From an uncultured Oscillospiraceae bacterium (lineage in GTDB: Bacteria; Bacillota; Clostridia; Oscillospirales; Acutalibacteraceae): a DNA stretch of 64,000 nucleotides. The stretch covers positions 36,579 through 100,578 of the forward strand of contig CABUKB010000006.1 of NCBI GenBank assembly GCA_902492045.1, written 5' to 3'. This document shows, piece after piece, positions 1-7,932 of the stretch. Each line of letters opens with the position of its first letter. The first letter of the stretch is position 1. The position numbers and the translations under genes are program-made. The notes beneath the pieces were generated by a model. That model was given only the letters and a program-made list of their open reading frames with translations. It made no database searches and had not been told where the DNA came from.

Positions 1-1
1 C

Positions 2-166
2 GAGCAAGCGCAGGATATGTTTTCTCGGTTGATAAAGCAGATGGCAGCAAAAGAAGGTATAACGGAAATGCTCAAAGTTGAAAATCAAATGTTATGGATA
101 CAAAGAATGGGAAATATCCAAATCAGAGCAAGAGAAATTATCAATACAGAATTGATTTTCAATTAG
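2..166 (+). CDS. tnpV: TnpV-like transposon protein, C-terminal part (cut by window edge)
   Basis: The open frame enters from the left edge and stops at 164-166, giving 54 visible residues. They include MFSRLIKQMA, NQMLWIQRMGNI and a terminal INTELIFN. This pattern matches what I know of the C-terminus of TnpV, a small protein of clostridial mobilizable transposons (Tn4451-like and Tn1549-like) whose biochemical role is unclear. The start lies outside the window. It supports reading the first 10 kb as a mobile element. The family call rests on remembered motif similarity and is moderately sure. Confidence 0.6.
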   Translation, partial: EQAQDMFSRLIKQMAAKEGITEMLKVENQMLWIQRMGNIQIRAREIINTELIFN

Positions 167-229
167 TGTTTTAAGGCGGCAAGGAAAATCCTTGCCGCTG
201 TTTTTGAAGAAATGTCAATACTTATACTC

Positions 230-258
230 TTGACAAACAGGACAAAACTTGCTACACT
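230..258 (+). promoter_or_regulatory. Promoter of the MarR cargo operon
   Basis: A TTGACA at 230-235 and a TACACT at 253-258 are separated by 17 bases, a good sigma-A type promoter. It lies about 45 bases before the marR-like gene and directly upstream of a palindrome, so the operon is probably self-regulated. Confidence 0.7.
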
Positions 259-264
259 AACAAT

Positions 265-295
265 AGTCAATAAATTGACTGTACGGTAATTGACT
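265..295 (+). promoter_or_regulatory. Probable MarR operator
   Basis: A perfect palindrome, AGTCAAT-AA-ATTGACT, lies at 265-280. A third half-site, ATTGACT, follows at 289-295. The site sits just downstream of the -10 box and before the marR-like start, as expected for autorepression. Binding by the adjacent protein is inferred. Confidence 0.7.
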
Positions 296-303
296 TTAGG
301 GAG

Positions 304-777
304 GTGGTTGATATAACAAAGGAAACCAAGAAAAACGCATATCTATATTGCAAATTTCGGGATGAGCAGTTTGCATTGTATGATGCGTATGCCAAACGCC
401 ACGGAATGTTGATGAAAACACTGTTAGTAGTTAACGTTTTATATTATGACGATTTCTATGACAAGGGCGGCGTGACACAGATGGAAATTTGTCAGCGCAC
501 CTTTCAGTCCAAACAGACAGTCAATTTGATTATTAAAAATCTTTTAAACGAAGCATATGTAACGGTTGAGGAACGCAAAGGAAATAAGCGGGAGAAAATA
601 GTACGGATAACCGAAGCAGGCAAAGTTTACTGTGAAAAGGTTGTCCGCCACATCACATGGGCTGAAGATACAGCAATGTCTATGTTTACACAAGAGGAGC
701 AAAAACAGCTGATAGACCTATCACGAACATTTACAAAAAATCTCACTGAACTTATCAACAGGGAAGCGGAGGATTGA
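304..777 (+). CDS. MarR-family transcriptional regulator
   Basis: This 157-aa protein has a winged helix-turn-helix core around residues 54-110: TQMEICQRTF as the early helices, SKQTVNLIIKNL as the recognition helix and a basic wing EERKGNKREK. MarR proteins are dimeric repressors, often released by phenolics or oxidants, and this one heads an operon starting with a nitroreductase. A palindrome just upstream is the likely operator. The start is uncertain. The only good Shine-Dalgarno (GGGAGG, ending at 304) overlaps the GTG at 304, and no ATG, GTG or TTG lies in frame at normal spacing. The true start may be GTG 304 or an unusual codon a few bases later. The next gene starts 3 bases after the stop. 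Confidence 0.85.
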   Translation: MVDITKETKKNAYLYCKFRDEQFALYDAYAKRHGMLMKTLLVVNVLYYDDFYDKGGVTQMEICQRTFQSKQTVNLIIKNLLNEAYVTVEERKGNKREKIVRITEAGKVYCEKVVRHITWAEDTAMSMFTQEEQKQLIDLSRTFTKNLTELINREAED

Positions 778-780
778 ACT

Positions 781-1407
781 ATGGAACTTTATGAAGCAAT
801 CAACAAAAGAAAAACGACAAGGGAATTTTTAGATACAAAAGTTGATTTTGAGATTATCAAAAGAATTTTAGAGGCGGGCAACAAAGCGCCCACTTGGGAT
901 CATAACCGCAACTGGCAGTATATCGTCCTCAGAACCGATGAGGAAAAGGAATTTGCCTTTCCCGAAGCGAAGAAAATCGCCGATAAATTCGACGCAGACC
1001 GATACCTCAATATGCCCCGCCCCTATCCCATAACTTTAGGACAGAAAATGTACGGCTACGCTATGCCGAAGCAGTTTACAATGCTCAAGGATGCCCCTTA
1101 TGTAATAATCCCCGTGTTTAAATCCAAGCAGTTGAACGGCGAATATGTTTCAAAGCTAAATCCTTTTGCTACTATATGGTGTGTCATAGAAAATATCTTT
1201 TTGGCAGCTACGGCAGAGGGGTTGTCCTGCTCCATGCGCATACCGCTGAACGAGGAACACGACACGGTGAAGAAAAGGCTTAAAGTGCCGCCGACCTATA
1301 TGATACCTGTGTTTATAGGTATTGGTTATGCAAATCCCGATGAAGTGCAGTTAGAGCAATATAATCCCGACATAGACAAGCAAATACGCTTTGGAAGATG
1401 GAAATGA
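781..1407 (+). CDS. Nitroreductase-family flavoprotein
   Basis: The 208-aa length is usual for FMN-dependent NAD(P)H nitroreductases. The N-terminus has KRKTTREF, the residues that contact the flavin phosphate. This is followed by NKAPTWDHNRNWQ in the substrate and flavin region, then ENIFLAATAEGLSC and IPVFIGIGYA in the C-terminal half. Family members reduce nitro compounds, quinones or flavins; the substrate here cannot be read. It is the first structural gene after the MarR regulator, 3 bases downstream, with GGAGG in the regulator's last codons. Its stop overlaps the next start (ATGA). The setting suggests an inducible detoxification or redox function, which is inference. Confidence 0.85.
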   Translation: MELYEAINKRKTTREFLDTKVDFEIIKRILEAGNKAPTWDHNRNWQYIVLRTDEEKEFAFPEAKKIADKFDADRYLNMPRPYPITLGQKMYGYAMPKQFTMLKDAPYVIIPVFKSKQLNGEYVSKLNPFATIWCVIENIFLAATAEGLSCSMRIPLNEEHDTVKKRLKVPPTYMIPVFIGIGYANPDEVQLEQYNPDIDKQIRFGRWK

Positions 1408-2087
1408 TAACGGCTAAAATATTCAATATCGAAAACCGCACCGTTGAAATCTATGCATGCACGGAACAAGATAAGCCTGTAATATATTTCAATAATTACG
1501 ATAAAAGCGGCAGATCCGTTTATCGTGCATTAAAGGAAATAACAGACAAAGATTTTTCACTCGTCGTAATCGGCAATTTGAATTGGGATGGCGATATGAC
1601 GCCGTATGCAATACCGCCTATATCCCCAAACGATACACCGTGTTCGGGCGAAGCGGATGAATATTTGCGTATTCTTACAGAGAAAATTATTCCTGCGTCA
1701 GAAGAGCATATACAAGGAAAACCCGAATGGCGAGCAATAACAGGCTATTCTCTTGCAGGGCTGTTTGCGATATATTCGCTCTACAAAACGGATATATTCT
1801 CTCGTGCGGCAAGTATGTCGGGTTCGCTGTGGTATCCTGATTTTAAAGAATACATTTTTAATCACGAATTAAAACAAATGCCCGATTATATTTATTTTTC
1901 GCTTGGAAACAAGGAAAGCAAAACAAGAAATCCGTACTTGAAAACCGTGCAGGAAAACACCGAGCAAATCGAGTGTTACTACGCTCAAAAGAATATCCAC
2001 ACTGTTTTTGAACTGAACGAAGGCAATCACTTCAAAGATTGCGCTTTACGTTCGGCAAAAGGTATCAAATGGATATTGGAAAATTAA
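1404..2087 (+). CDS. Alpha/beta-hydrolase, esterase-like
   Basis: This protein of about 227 aa carries GYSLAG around residues 114-119, a GxSxG nucleophile elbow, and a late NEGNHF that could supply the catalytic histidine. The layout resembles the predicted esterase family related to IroE and the D-esterases. No signal peptide is visible, so it is probably cytoplasmic. Two starts are possible, ATG 1398 and ATG 1404. The second is favoured because GGAAG sits about 8 bases before it and it forms an ATGA overlap with the nitroreductase stop. An esterase beside an adenylating enzyme and an acetyltransferase suggests linked small-molecule chemistry. The substrate is unknown. Confidence 0.65.
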   Translation: MITAKIFNIENRTVEIYACTEQDKPVIYFNNYDKSGRSVYRALKEITDKDFSLVVIGNLNWDGDMTPYAIPPISPNDTPCSGEADEYLRILTEKIIPASEEHIQGKPEWRAITGYSLAGLFAIYSLYKTDIFSRAASMSGSLWYPDFKEYIFNHELKQMPDYIYFSLGNKESKTRNPYLKTVQENTEQIECYYAQKNIHTVFELNEGNHFKDCALRSAKGIKWILEN

Positions 2088-2100
2088 CAGGAGACTATTT

Positions 2101-3579
2101 ATGGAAAAAACTATTTATGCTATGTTTGAAAATGCTGTAGCAAAATATACAAACAAAACAGCGATTATCGAAAACGACAGAACATTGACTTTCGGACAAC
2201 TTTCCGAATTAGTCGATTTAATTGCGGGAAGTTTTCCCGAAAAGATAACGAGTATCGGAATCGTTATGAGTCACTGTGCGGAAATGATAGCGGCGATATT
2301 GGCTGTACTCAAATGCGGCGCAAGATATATTCCCGCCGAGCCGAACTTCCCAACGGGCAGAATACAATATATGATGAAAGAAGCAAATGTAGATTTTATT
2401 TTAACAGAAAAAGTGTTTGACAATAAATTAAAAGGATTCGATACAAACATTTTCGATTGCTCTATCTGCGGACTTGAAACGCCTACGGTAAAAACAGTAA
2501 ATACGGCAAAGGAAAATTCGCCCGCTTATGTTCTTTATACTTCGGGAACGACAGGCAAACCGAAAGGCGTTTGTGTTACAAACGGGAACGTCTGCCACTA
2601 TGTGGAAGCGTTTACAAACGAATTCTGCCCTACGGAAAAAGACATAATGCTGCAATACTCGGTATGCTCGTTCGATATTTTCGTTGAAGAAGTATTTACA
2701 AGCCTGTTAAACGGTGCAGCTCTGGCTATTCCGTCCGACGAAGATAAACAGGACATCCGTTCGCTTATGGCATTTGTGGAAAAACATAAGATAACAATGT
2801 TGAGCGGCTTTCCGTACCTTTTAGCGGAAATGAACCACTTACACGAAATACCGTCTTGCCTGCGCTTACTCATAAGCGGCGGCGACGTTTTGCGTAGCGC
2901 ATACATAAGCAATCTTTTGGGAAAAGCGGAAATTTATAATACCTACGGACCGTCAGAAACGACGGTGTGTGCCTCCTACTTCCGTTGCACGGCTGATAGC
3001 GTATTATCCGACGGAACATACCCTATCGGAACGGCGGTAAAAAATACCCGTATTAAAATTTTAGATAAATACGGAAAAGAATTACCGCACGGCGAAACAG
3101 GCGAAATCTGTATTTACGGTAATGGTGTATCGCTCGGCTATATAGGCGATCACACCGAAGAAAATAAAGCGTTTGCAACGACGGATAGCGGCGAAAGATA
3201 TTACCGCAGCGGCGATTTGGGATATATTCTGCCCGACGGAAATATTGCTTTCTTACATAGAAAAGACAATCAAATTATGATACTCGGAAAGCGTGTTGAA
3301 GTTGCCGAAGTAGAAGCACGACTCTACCAATGCAACGGCGTTGAACAAGCGGTAGTCCGTGCGTTTATCGACGAAGACGGACTCAGCTTTATGACGGCGT
3401 ATATCGTTCCGTCAGATAACAATGTTAAAGTATCGCAAATACGCAAAGAACTTGCCGAACATTTAACAGCATTTATGATACCAGAATTTATGATTAAAAT
3501 GCCGAGCATTCCGCTTAACAGTAACGGCAAACCCGATACAGCAAAATTACCCGTCGTTATGAAAGCAGGTGCGCTATGA
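2101..3579 (+). CDS. Stand-alone amino-acid adenylation enzyme (ANL superfamily)
   Basis: This 492-aa protein contains the adenylate-forming core motifs in order: YTSGTTGKPKG (residues 146-156), SFDIFVEE with the A4 Asp at 192, YGPSE, GEICIYG, YRSGDLG, the hinge RKDNQIMILGKRVE, and the final NSNGKPD with the catalytic lysine. The A4 Asp is the residue that binds the amino group of alpha-amino acids in NRPS adenylation domains, so an amino-acid substrate is likely. There is no carrier-protein or condensation domain in the protein and no carrier gene nearby. It could load a carrier encoded elsewhere or act as a ligase. AGGAG precedes the ATG, and the GNAT gene overlaps its stop. Confidence 0.85.
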   Translation: MEKTIYAMFENAVAKYTNKTAIIENDRTLTFGQLSELVDLIAGSFPEKITSIGIVMSHCAEMIAAILAVLKCGARYIPAEPNFPTGRIQYMMKEANVDFILTEKVFDNKLKGFDTNIFDCSICGLETPTVKTVNTAKENSPAYVLYTSGTTGKPKGVCVTNGNVCHYVEAFTNEFCPTEKDIMLQYSVCSFDIFVEEVFTSLLNGAALAIPSDEDKQDIRSLMAFVEKHKITMLSGFPYLLAEMNHLHEIPSCLRLLISGGDVLRSAYISNLLGKAEIYNTYGPSETTVCASYFRCTADSVLSDGTYPIGTAVKNTRIKILDKYGKELPHGETGEICIYGNGVSLGYIGDHTEENKAFATTDSGERYYRSGDLGYILPDGNIAFLHRKDNQIMILGKRVEVAEVEARLYQCNGVEQAVVRAFIDEDGLSFMTAYIVPSDNNVKVSQIRKELAEHLTAFMIPEFMIKMPSIPLNSNGKPDTAKLPVVMKAGAL

Positions 3580-4037
3580 TGGAAATTAAAAAAGCAACAA
3601 TAGAGGATATAGATACGCTTATGTCTTGGCGTATGGAAGTTTTGCACGACGTGTTTTCTATTGAAGAAAATTCGGATATGTCCGAACTCAGAGCAAACAA
3701 CCATGCATACTATTTGAATGCCATACCAAACGGAGAGCATATTGCCTGTTTTGCTTGCATTGACGGAGAAATCGTAGGTTGCGGCGGTATATGTATTTAC
3801 CGGGAAATGCCTTCGCCCGATAATAAAAACGGTTTGTGTGCCTATCTTATGAATATCTATACCCATCCTATGTTCCGTAAACAGGGCGTGGCGAAAGCAG
3901 TTGTAAATTGGCTAATAGAGCAAGCAAAGCAAAAAGAAATCACCAAAATATATTTGGAAACTTCCGATCAAGCTCGCTCACTTTATTCGTCTTTAAGCTT
4001 TTCGGATATGAAAGGCTATATGAAATTGGAAATATAA
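3576..4037 (+). CDS. GNAT-family N-acetyltransferase
   Basis: The 153-aa protein has a GNAT fold pattern. YTHPMFRKQGVAKAVVNWL around residues 92-110 holds the R-x-x-G-x-A acetyl-CoA pyrophosphate loop. A YLETSDQARSLYSSLSF segment follows, typical of the last strand-helix unit. Its ATG overlaps the stop of the adenylation gene (ATGATGG; ATG 3579 is an alternative start), indicating translational coupling. The acceptor is unknown. Coupling to an amino-acid adenylating enzyme suggests an amino acid or amine product of that enzyme, which is inference. Confidence 0.8.
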   Translation: MMEIKKATIEDIDTLMSWRMEVLHDVFSIEENSDMSELRANNHAYYLNAIPNGEHIACFACIDGEIVGCGGICIYREMPSPDNKNGLCAYLMNIYTHPMFRKQGVAKAVVNWLIEQAKQKEITKIYLETSDQARSLYSSLSFSDMKGYMKLEI

Positions 4038-4047
4038 AGGAGCTGTT

Positions 4048-4947
4048 ATGGACGATATTATCATAAATAAAGTGGGTACCAAGACTATTCTCACTAAATC
4101 CAATTTACCTATCAGCGATTATTCGGTAAATCCCTACATTGGGTGTACGCACGCTTGCAAGTATTGTTATGCGAGTTTTATGAAACGATTTACGGGACAT
4201 ACCGAAGATTGGGGAAGATTCTTAGACGTAAAATATTGGGATGAGATAAAAAATCCACAGAAATACGACAGCAAAGAATTTTTTGTCGGCTCTGTAACCG
4301 ACCCCTATAACCCTCAGGAAGAAATCTATATGCGTACCCGTGCACTTTTGGAGCAGTTGCAGGGAAGCAAAGCAAAAATTACCATTCAAACGAAATCTGA
4401 CCTTGTTTTAAGGGATATAGAACTTATAAAATCTTTGCCGAATGCAAGAGTCGGCATAAGCATAAACACCCTTGACGAAACGTTCAAGGACGATATGGAC
4501 AAGGCTGTTTCTATCGAACGGCGGCTTGCTACAATGAAATTTTTTCATGACGCAGGCGTTCGCACTGCCTGTTTTATCTCCCCGATTTTTCCCGGCATTA
4601 CCGATGTCAAGGCGATAATTGAACGGGCGAAGAAACAATGCAATTTGATATGGCTTGAAAATCTAAATCTGCGTGGCAGCTATAAAGCGGTCATTATGAA
4701 TTATATCAAAGAGAAATATCCTGCTTTGCTGCCACTGTATCAGGATATTTATAATCGAGGTAATCGCAGTTATTGGGAAATTCTCGACGCAGAACTAAAA
4801 GAATATGCTGCCGAAATCGGTCTTGACTATGTTACGAATGATGACAGTATGAGCTGTTCTTTTGACGCTCCGCCTGTGATTGTTAATTATTTCTATCACA
4901 GCGAAATCAAAAAATCAGCAAGAAAAGGCGGTGACAATAATGCCTGA
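4048..4947 (+). CDS. SPL-family radical SAM protein
   Basis: This 299-aa protein carries the CxxxCxxC cluster motif as CTHACKYC (C33, C37, C40) within the SVNPYIGCTH context typical of the spore photoproduct lyase-like (COG1533) family. Other family marks are GSVTDPYNPQE, TIQTKSDLVLRD and WLENLNLRG. It should bind a 4Fe-4S cluster and cleave S-adenosylmethionine. True spore photoproduct lyase repairs thymine dimers, but this family also contains uncharacterised members, and this protein lies in a mobile element, so repair is not certain. An AAGGAG lies before the ATG. Its last 8 bases overlap the fpg gene, a DNA-repair enzyme, which makes a repair role more plausible. Confidence 0.8.
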   Translation: MDDIIINKVGTKTILTKSNLPISDYSVNPYIGCTHACKYCYASFMKRFTGHTEDWGRFLDVKYWDEIKNPQKYDSKEFFVGSVTDPYNPQEEIYMRTRALLEQLQGSKAKITIQTKSDLVLRDIELIKSLPNARVGISINTLDETFKDDMDKAVSIERRLATMKFFHDAGVRTACFISPIFPGITDVKAIIERAKKQCNLIWLENLNLRGSYKAVIMNYIKEKYPALLPLYQDIYNRGNRSYWEILDAELKEYAAEIGLDYVTNDDSMSCSFDAPPVIVNYFYHSEIKKSARKGGDNNA

Positions 4948-5764
4948 GCTTCCTGAAATAGAAACGATAAAAAATGTAATTGAACCGCAGATAAAAGGGC
5001 TTGTTATCAAAAAAATTACTGTCAATCGCTCAGAAGTTATCGCACAGCCGAAGGATGATGAATTTTGCAAAGCTGTTACGGGTCATGAAATATCTGATAT
5101 GACGCGCAGGGGAAAGTTTTTAATACTTCATTTGAAAAATGAAAGCAGGATCATCCTGCATTTGCGGATGACAGGCTGCCTGCTTGTTACACCGTCCGAC
5201 TATCCAATGGAAAAGCACACGCATATCATTTTTCATCTAAGCGGCGGAAAGGAACTGCGATTTTCAGATACCCGCCGTTTCGGGCGTTTTTGGCTGATAC
5301 GAAAGGGCGAAAAAGATACATACAGCGGAATCGGTAAATTGGGGCTTGAACCGCTGTCTCGTGAGTGTAACGCTGAATATCTGAAAAGCAAATTCGGAAA
5401 GCGAAAAAAGAAAATCAAAGAGTGTCTGCTTGACCAAAGCGTGATTGCGGGAATCGGCAATATCTATTCCGATGAGATCCTGTTTCTAGCAAAAATTTGT
5501 CCTGCTCGTTCCGCTGGCAGCTTAACAGAGAAAGAATGGGAACGACTTGCCGAGATGATTCCCGAATGTCTATCCTACTTTATCGAGAAGAATCATATTG
5601 AGCAGGAGGATTACCTTCAAACGAAAGGGCAGGACTATCGCAACACGCCCTTTTTGCAGGTGTACGGTCACGCTGGCGAGTCTTGCCCAAACTGTGGCGA
5701 AACACTTGTCCGTGTTGTAATCAGCGGCAGGAGCAGCGTATATTGTCCGAATTGTCAGAAGTAA
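4940..5764 (+). CDS. mutM: Formamidopyrimidine-DNA glycosylase (Fpg/MutM)
   Basis: This 274-aa protein starts MPELPEIETI. Pro2 is the catalytic nucleophile and Glu3 the essential acid, so ATG 4940 is fixed as the start although the frame is open further upstream. Other family marks are HLRMTG, SDTRRFGRFW, AGIGNIYSDEILF, the late QVYGHAGESCPNCG and a C-terminal zinc finger (CPNC...CPNC). Fpg removes oxidised purines such as 8-oxoguanine and nicks the abasic site. The length is usual and all key residues are present. Location on a mobile element, overlapping a radical SAM gene, is unusual because Fpg is normally chromosomal. Confidence 0.93.
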   Translation: MPELPEIETIKNVIEPQIKGLVIKKITVNRSEVIAQPKDDEFCKAVTGHEISDMTRRGKFLILHLKNESRIILHLRMTGCLLVTPSDYPMEKHTHIIFHLSGGKELRFSDTRRFGRFWLIRKGEKDTYSGIGKLGLEPLSRECNAEYLKSKFGKRKKKIKECLLDQSVIAGIGNIYSDEILFLAKICPARSAGSLTEKEWERLAEMIPECLSYFIEKNHIEQEDYLQTKGQDYRNTPFLQVYGHAGESCPNCGETLVRVVISGRSSVYCPNCQK

Positions 5765-5775
5765 GGAGATTGGAA

Positions 5776-5946
5776 ATGAAAACCGAATGGATATTATGCC
5801 CTGTCTGCGGCAACAAAACCCGTGACAGACTGCGGGAAGATACCGTATTGAAAAACTATCCTCTCTACTGCCCGAAATGCAAGCAGGAAACGCTCATCAA
5901 TGCAAAGGAATTACAGATAACCGTCATTCAAATGCAGGAACGCTGA
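5776..5946 (+). CDS. Cysteine-rich KTR-type small protein
   Basis: A 56-aa protein starts MKTEWILCPVCGNKTRDRLR and contains a second CPKC. The two CxxC pairs form a probable zinc ribbon, and the KTR tripeptide after the first pair matches the cysteine-rich KTR family common in Firmicutes integrative elements. Its function is not known; nucleic-acid binding is possible. AAGGAGAT at 5763-5770 decides the ATG at 5776 over the upstream in-frame ATG at 5683, which lies inside fpg. It is the last gene of the cargo operon and is followed by a terminator. Confidence 0.75.
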   Translation: MKTEWILCPVCGNKTRDRLREDTVLKNYPLYCPKCKQETLINAKELQITVIQMQER

Positions 5947-5960
5947 CAAGACTATGTATG

Positions 5961-5997
5961 CCGCCGTGTATGGATAACACCATAGCGGCGGTTTTTC
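5961..5997 (+). terminator. Terminator of the cargo operon
   Basis: Arms CCGCCG...TATGG and CCATA...CGGCGG fold into a hairpin followed by GTTTTTCTT. It sits between the rightward KTR gene and the convergent relaxase gene. Confidence 0.7.
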
Positions 5998-6039
5998 TTA
6001 ACAACGAATGTCCCGTAAAGTGCAGCATTCGTTGTTTTT

Positions 6040-7452
6040 CTATCGGCTGTCTCTGTCAAAGGATTTCTTTCTGCGTGGCTGCTGTCTGCCCTGCTTCTGC
6101 AACTGCCTGAGCCTGTTTCTGACGCTCTCTTTTTCAGGCGGTTTCTGTGGTCTGCGCTTTTCCTTAACTTGTCGTTCCCACTCGGCAAGACTGCGGTTGT
6201 ACTGTTCTACAATGGCTTCCGCTTCTCGGTAGGTTGCCATAAACGCCTGCACATCGGGATAGCCGTCCTCTTTTAGAATATCGGGCAGCTTGTCAAGCCT
6301 TTCGGAGATTTCCTTTTCGATCTGCTGTATCTGCTCTGTAAGGGCTTTTCGCTCCTTGCCCTTGAAAATCCCTGTTGTCTCTGAAAGCTGTGTTTTCAGC
6401 TTGGGCAGAACATTGTCCTGCAAATTCCTAATCCCTCTCGCCTCGTCCTGCACCCGTATCATCAGGTTTCGCATAGTGCGGAACTCTGCCATATCTATAT
6501 TCAGCGTGGGTTTCGGCGGCATACCGTGTTCACGGATTAGGCTTTGCAGGAAGTCTTTTGCTCGGCTTACGATACTGCGGAACAGATTGGGCAGCCAGCC
6601 CTTGCTTTTGATAGACTGGCTCGCCTTGTCGTGTATCTCGGTCTGCTTGACTTCTAAAATCTTCGCTTCGGAAATCCCCGATAATAACGCCATATCTGCT
6701 GTCCTGTTCCATTCCTGCCTTGCGGCATTGTCGGCTTTGATTTCATCCTCTTTGGGATTGTTCTTGCCGATTTTCTTTGTTGGCAGGTACACACTGTTTT
6801 TATCAAATACCTTCAAATGCTGTTCGGGGTCGGAAATATGGCGGTTGATAAGGTCGGTATAAACTGCCTTTACCTCCCGAAGAAAAGGCTCACTCTTAAA
6901 CCTATCATCTTTCGTGGTAAACAGATGGCTCTCGTAAACTTCTCCTTTTTTAATGACGGTACAGCCCTTTCGGATTTTTCCGTCCTCACCGGTAATCTCT
7001 TTCTTGGTGCGTACCCGTTTGCCCGTTTCATCAAAGAATACGCTTCGGGTGGCAATCTTGATTTCGGGTTCTGGCAAAAGCGTCCGTTCGCTGAAAATCA
7101 GATGAATGTGATAATTGGTCTTGCGTTTGTTGTGGTGCAGAGCCGACACACATTCCACGCCATACCGCCTGTGAAATTCTTCCGTGAAATCTTCGAGAAC
7201 CTGCTGCGGCTCATACTGCGTATAGACTTCGGGCAGGGCGATAATCAGTTCCCTCGCTTCGATACACTTTCCGCCTGCGCCGCTTCGCCTAAATTCCTGC
7301 TGGCTTTCCCTTGCGAGACTGCTCCAAAAGTCATTCTCTGCGGTGCGGTAGGCGGCGTACAGGTTTTCCTGTCTTGCGGGACTTGTGATATAGGAAATCC
7401 GTCCTTTGACATTCGGCAGCTTCGACATCTGTATGAAGCTGTGTCTTGCCAT
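6040..7452 (-). CDS. MobA/MobL-family relaxase
   Basis: This 470-aa protein has the relaxase core in its first 200 residues. NYHIHLIF holds the metal-binding His pair at 114 and 116, as in MobQ-type mobilization relaxases, which nick oriT and lead the strand into the recipient through a conjugation channel supplied by another element. An ELIIALPEVY strand precedes the histidines. Residues 310-470 are charged and helical, probably coiled coil, ending in a very basic tail (PRRKKSFDRDSR). No coupling protein or type IV secretion genes are visible, so the element is mobilizable rather than self-transmissible as far as the window shows. The hairpin block immediately upstream is the likely oriT. 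Confidence 0.85.
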   Translation of the reverse strand: MARHSFIQMSKLPNVKGRISYITSPARQENLYAAYRTAENDFWSSLARESQQEFRRSGAGGKCIEARELIIALPEVYTQYEPQQVLEDFTEEFHRRYGVECVSALHHNKRKTNYHIHLIFSERTLLPEPEIKIATRSVFFDETGKRVRTKKEITGEDGKIRKGCTVIKKGEVYESHLFTTKDDRFKSEPFLREVKAVYTDLINRHISDPEQHLKVFDKNSVYLPTKKIGKNNPKEDEIKADNAARQEWNRTADMALLSGISEAKILEVKQTEIHDKASQSIKSKGWLPNLFRSIVSRAKDFLQSLIREHGMPPKPTLNIDMAEFRTMRNLMIRVQDEARGIRNLQDNVLPKLKTQLSETTGIFKGKERKALTEQIQQIEKEISERLDKLPDILKEDGYPDVQAFMATYREAEAIVEQYNRSLAEWERQVKEKRRPQKPPEKESVRNRLRQLQKQGRQQPRRKKSFDRDSR

Positions 7453-7485
7453 ATTATCCTTTCTCCCATAAATCGGGTGTTCTCA

Positions 7486-7641
7486 TTTTGCAACCGTCTT
7501 GACAGTTGCCGCCGACACGAAACAGTGGCGGCGAAAAGTATCAATGCGGGAACGGGAAGTGACTGCGTTGATACTTAGCTCCCCGCAGGGGCGAAATACC
7601 CTGAGTACAAATCGGAGATTTGTGCGAGGGGTGTATTTCGC
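7486..7641. other. Candidate oriT with nested inverted repeats
   Basis: This block lies just upstream of the leftward relaxase gene. An 11-bp imperfect inverted repeat pairs 7537-7547 (AGTATCAATGC) with 7565-7575 (one mismatch). A second structure nests a perfect 7-bp hairpin, ACAAATC/GATTTGT (7607-7613/7617-7623), inside longer arms GCGAAATACCC (7591-7601) and GTATTTCGC (7633-7641). Such hairpins beside a MobQ-type relaxase are typical of transfer origins. A TTTTGCAAC motif at 7486-7494 repeats the operator motif found at the repressor promoter. The nick site cannot be placed. Confidence 0.6.
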
Positions 7642-7689
7642 TCTCAAACGCCGAGGGCTTAAAATCACTTCCCGAAAAAAGAATGGGCG

Positions 7690-7905
7690 TTATTCCACTC
7701 TGCGGACATCATTCTGATTGAGAAGATTTCTGCCCTGATTGACGCTCATAAAATGCTCCAGCGTGTCCCTGCGGATAATCGCTTTCCGCCCGACTTTAAG
7801 GACGGGTAGCTTACCCCAGTCCACCAGCTTCCGCATGGTGTTCCTGCCGATACCCGTACATTCGGCGGCTTCCTCTATGGTAAGTCCCATTTTGACTGCG
7901 TTCAT
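7690..7905 (-). CDS. Excisionase-type helix-turn-helix protein
   Basis: This 71-aa protein has a MerR/Xis-like winged helix: LTIEEAAECTGIGRNTMRKLVDWGKLPVLKVGRKAIIRRDTLEHF in outline. The GKLPVLKVGRK turn and the RRDTLEHFM end are characteristic of excisionases of Tn916-like and related elements, which bend attachment-site DNA and steer the tyrosine integrase towards excision. AAAGGAGG lies ahead of the ATG. It is transcribed leftward from a consensus promoter that faces the repressor gene, and it is upstream of the relaxase, so excision and transfer genes are probably co-expressed. Confidence 0.8.
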   Translation of the reverse strand: MNAVKMGLTIEEAAECTGIGRNTMRKLVDWGKLPVLKVGRKAIIRRDTLEHFMSVNQGRNLLNQNDVRRVE

Positions 7906-7932
7906 TTTATCAACCTCCTTTCAAGGATACTC

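Noticed and set aside
5877..6110. 77-codon frame across the end of the KTR gene
   Set aside because: It overlaps a real gene and the terminator at 5961-5997.
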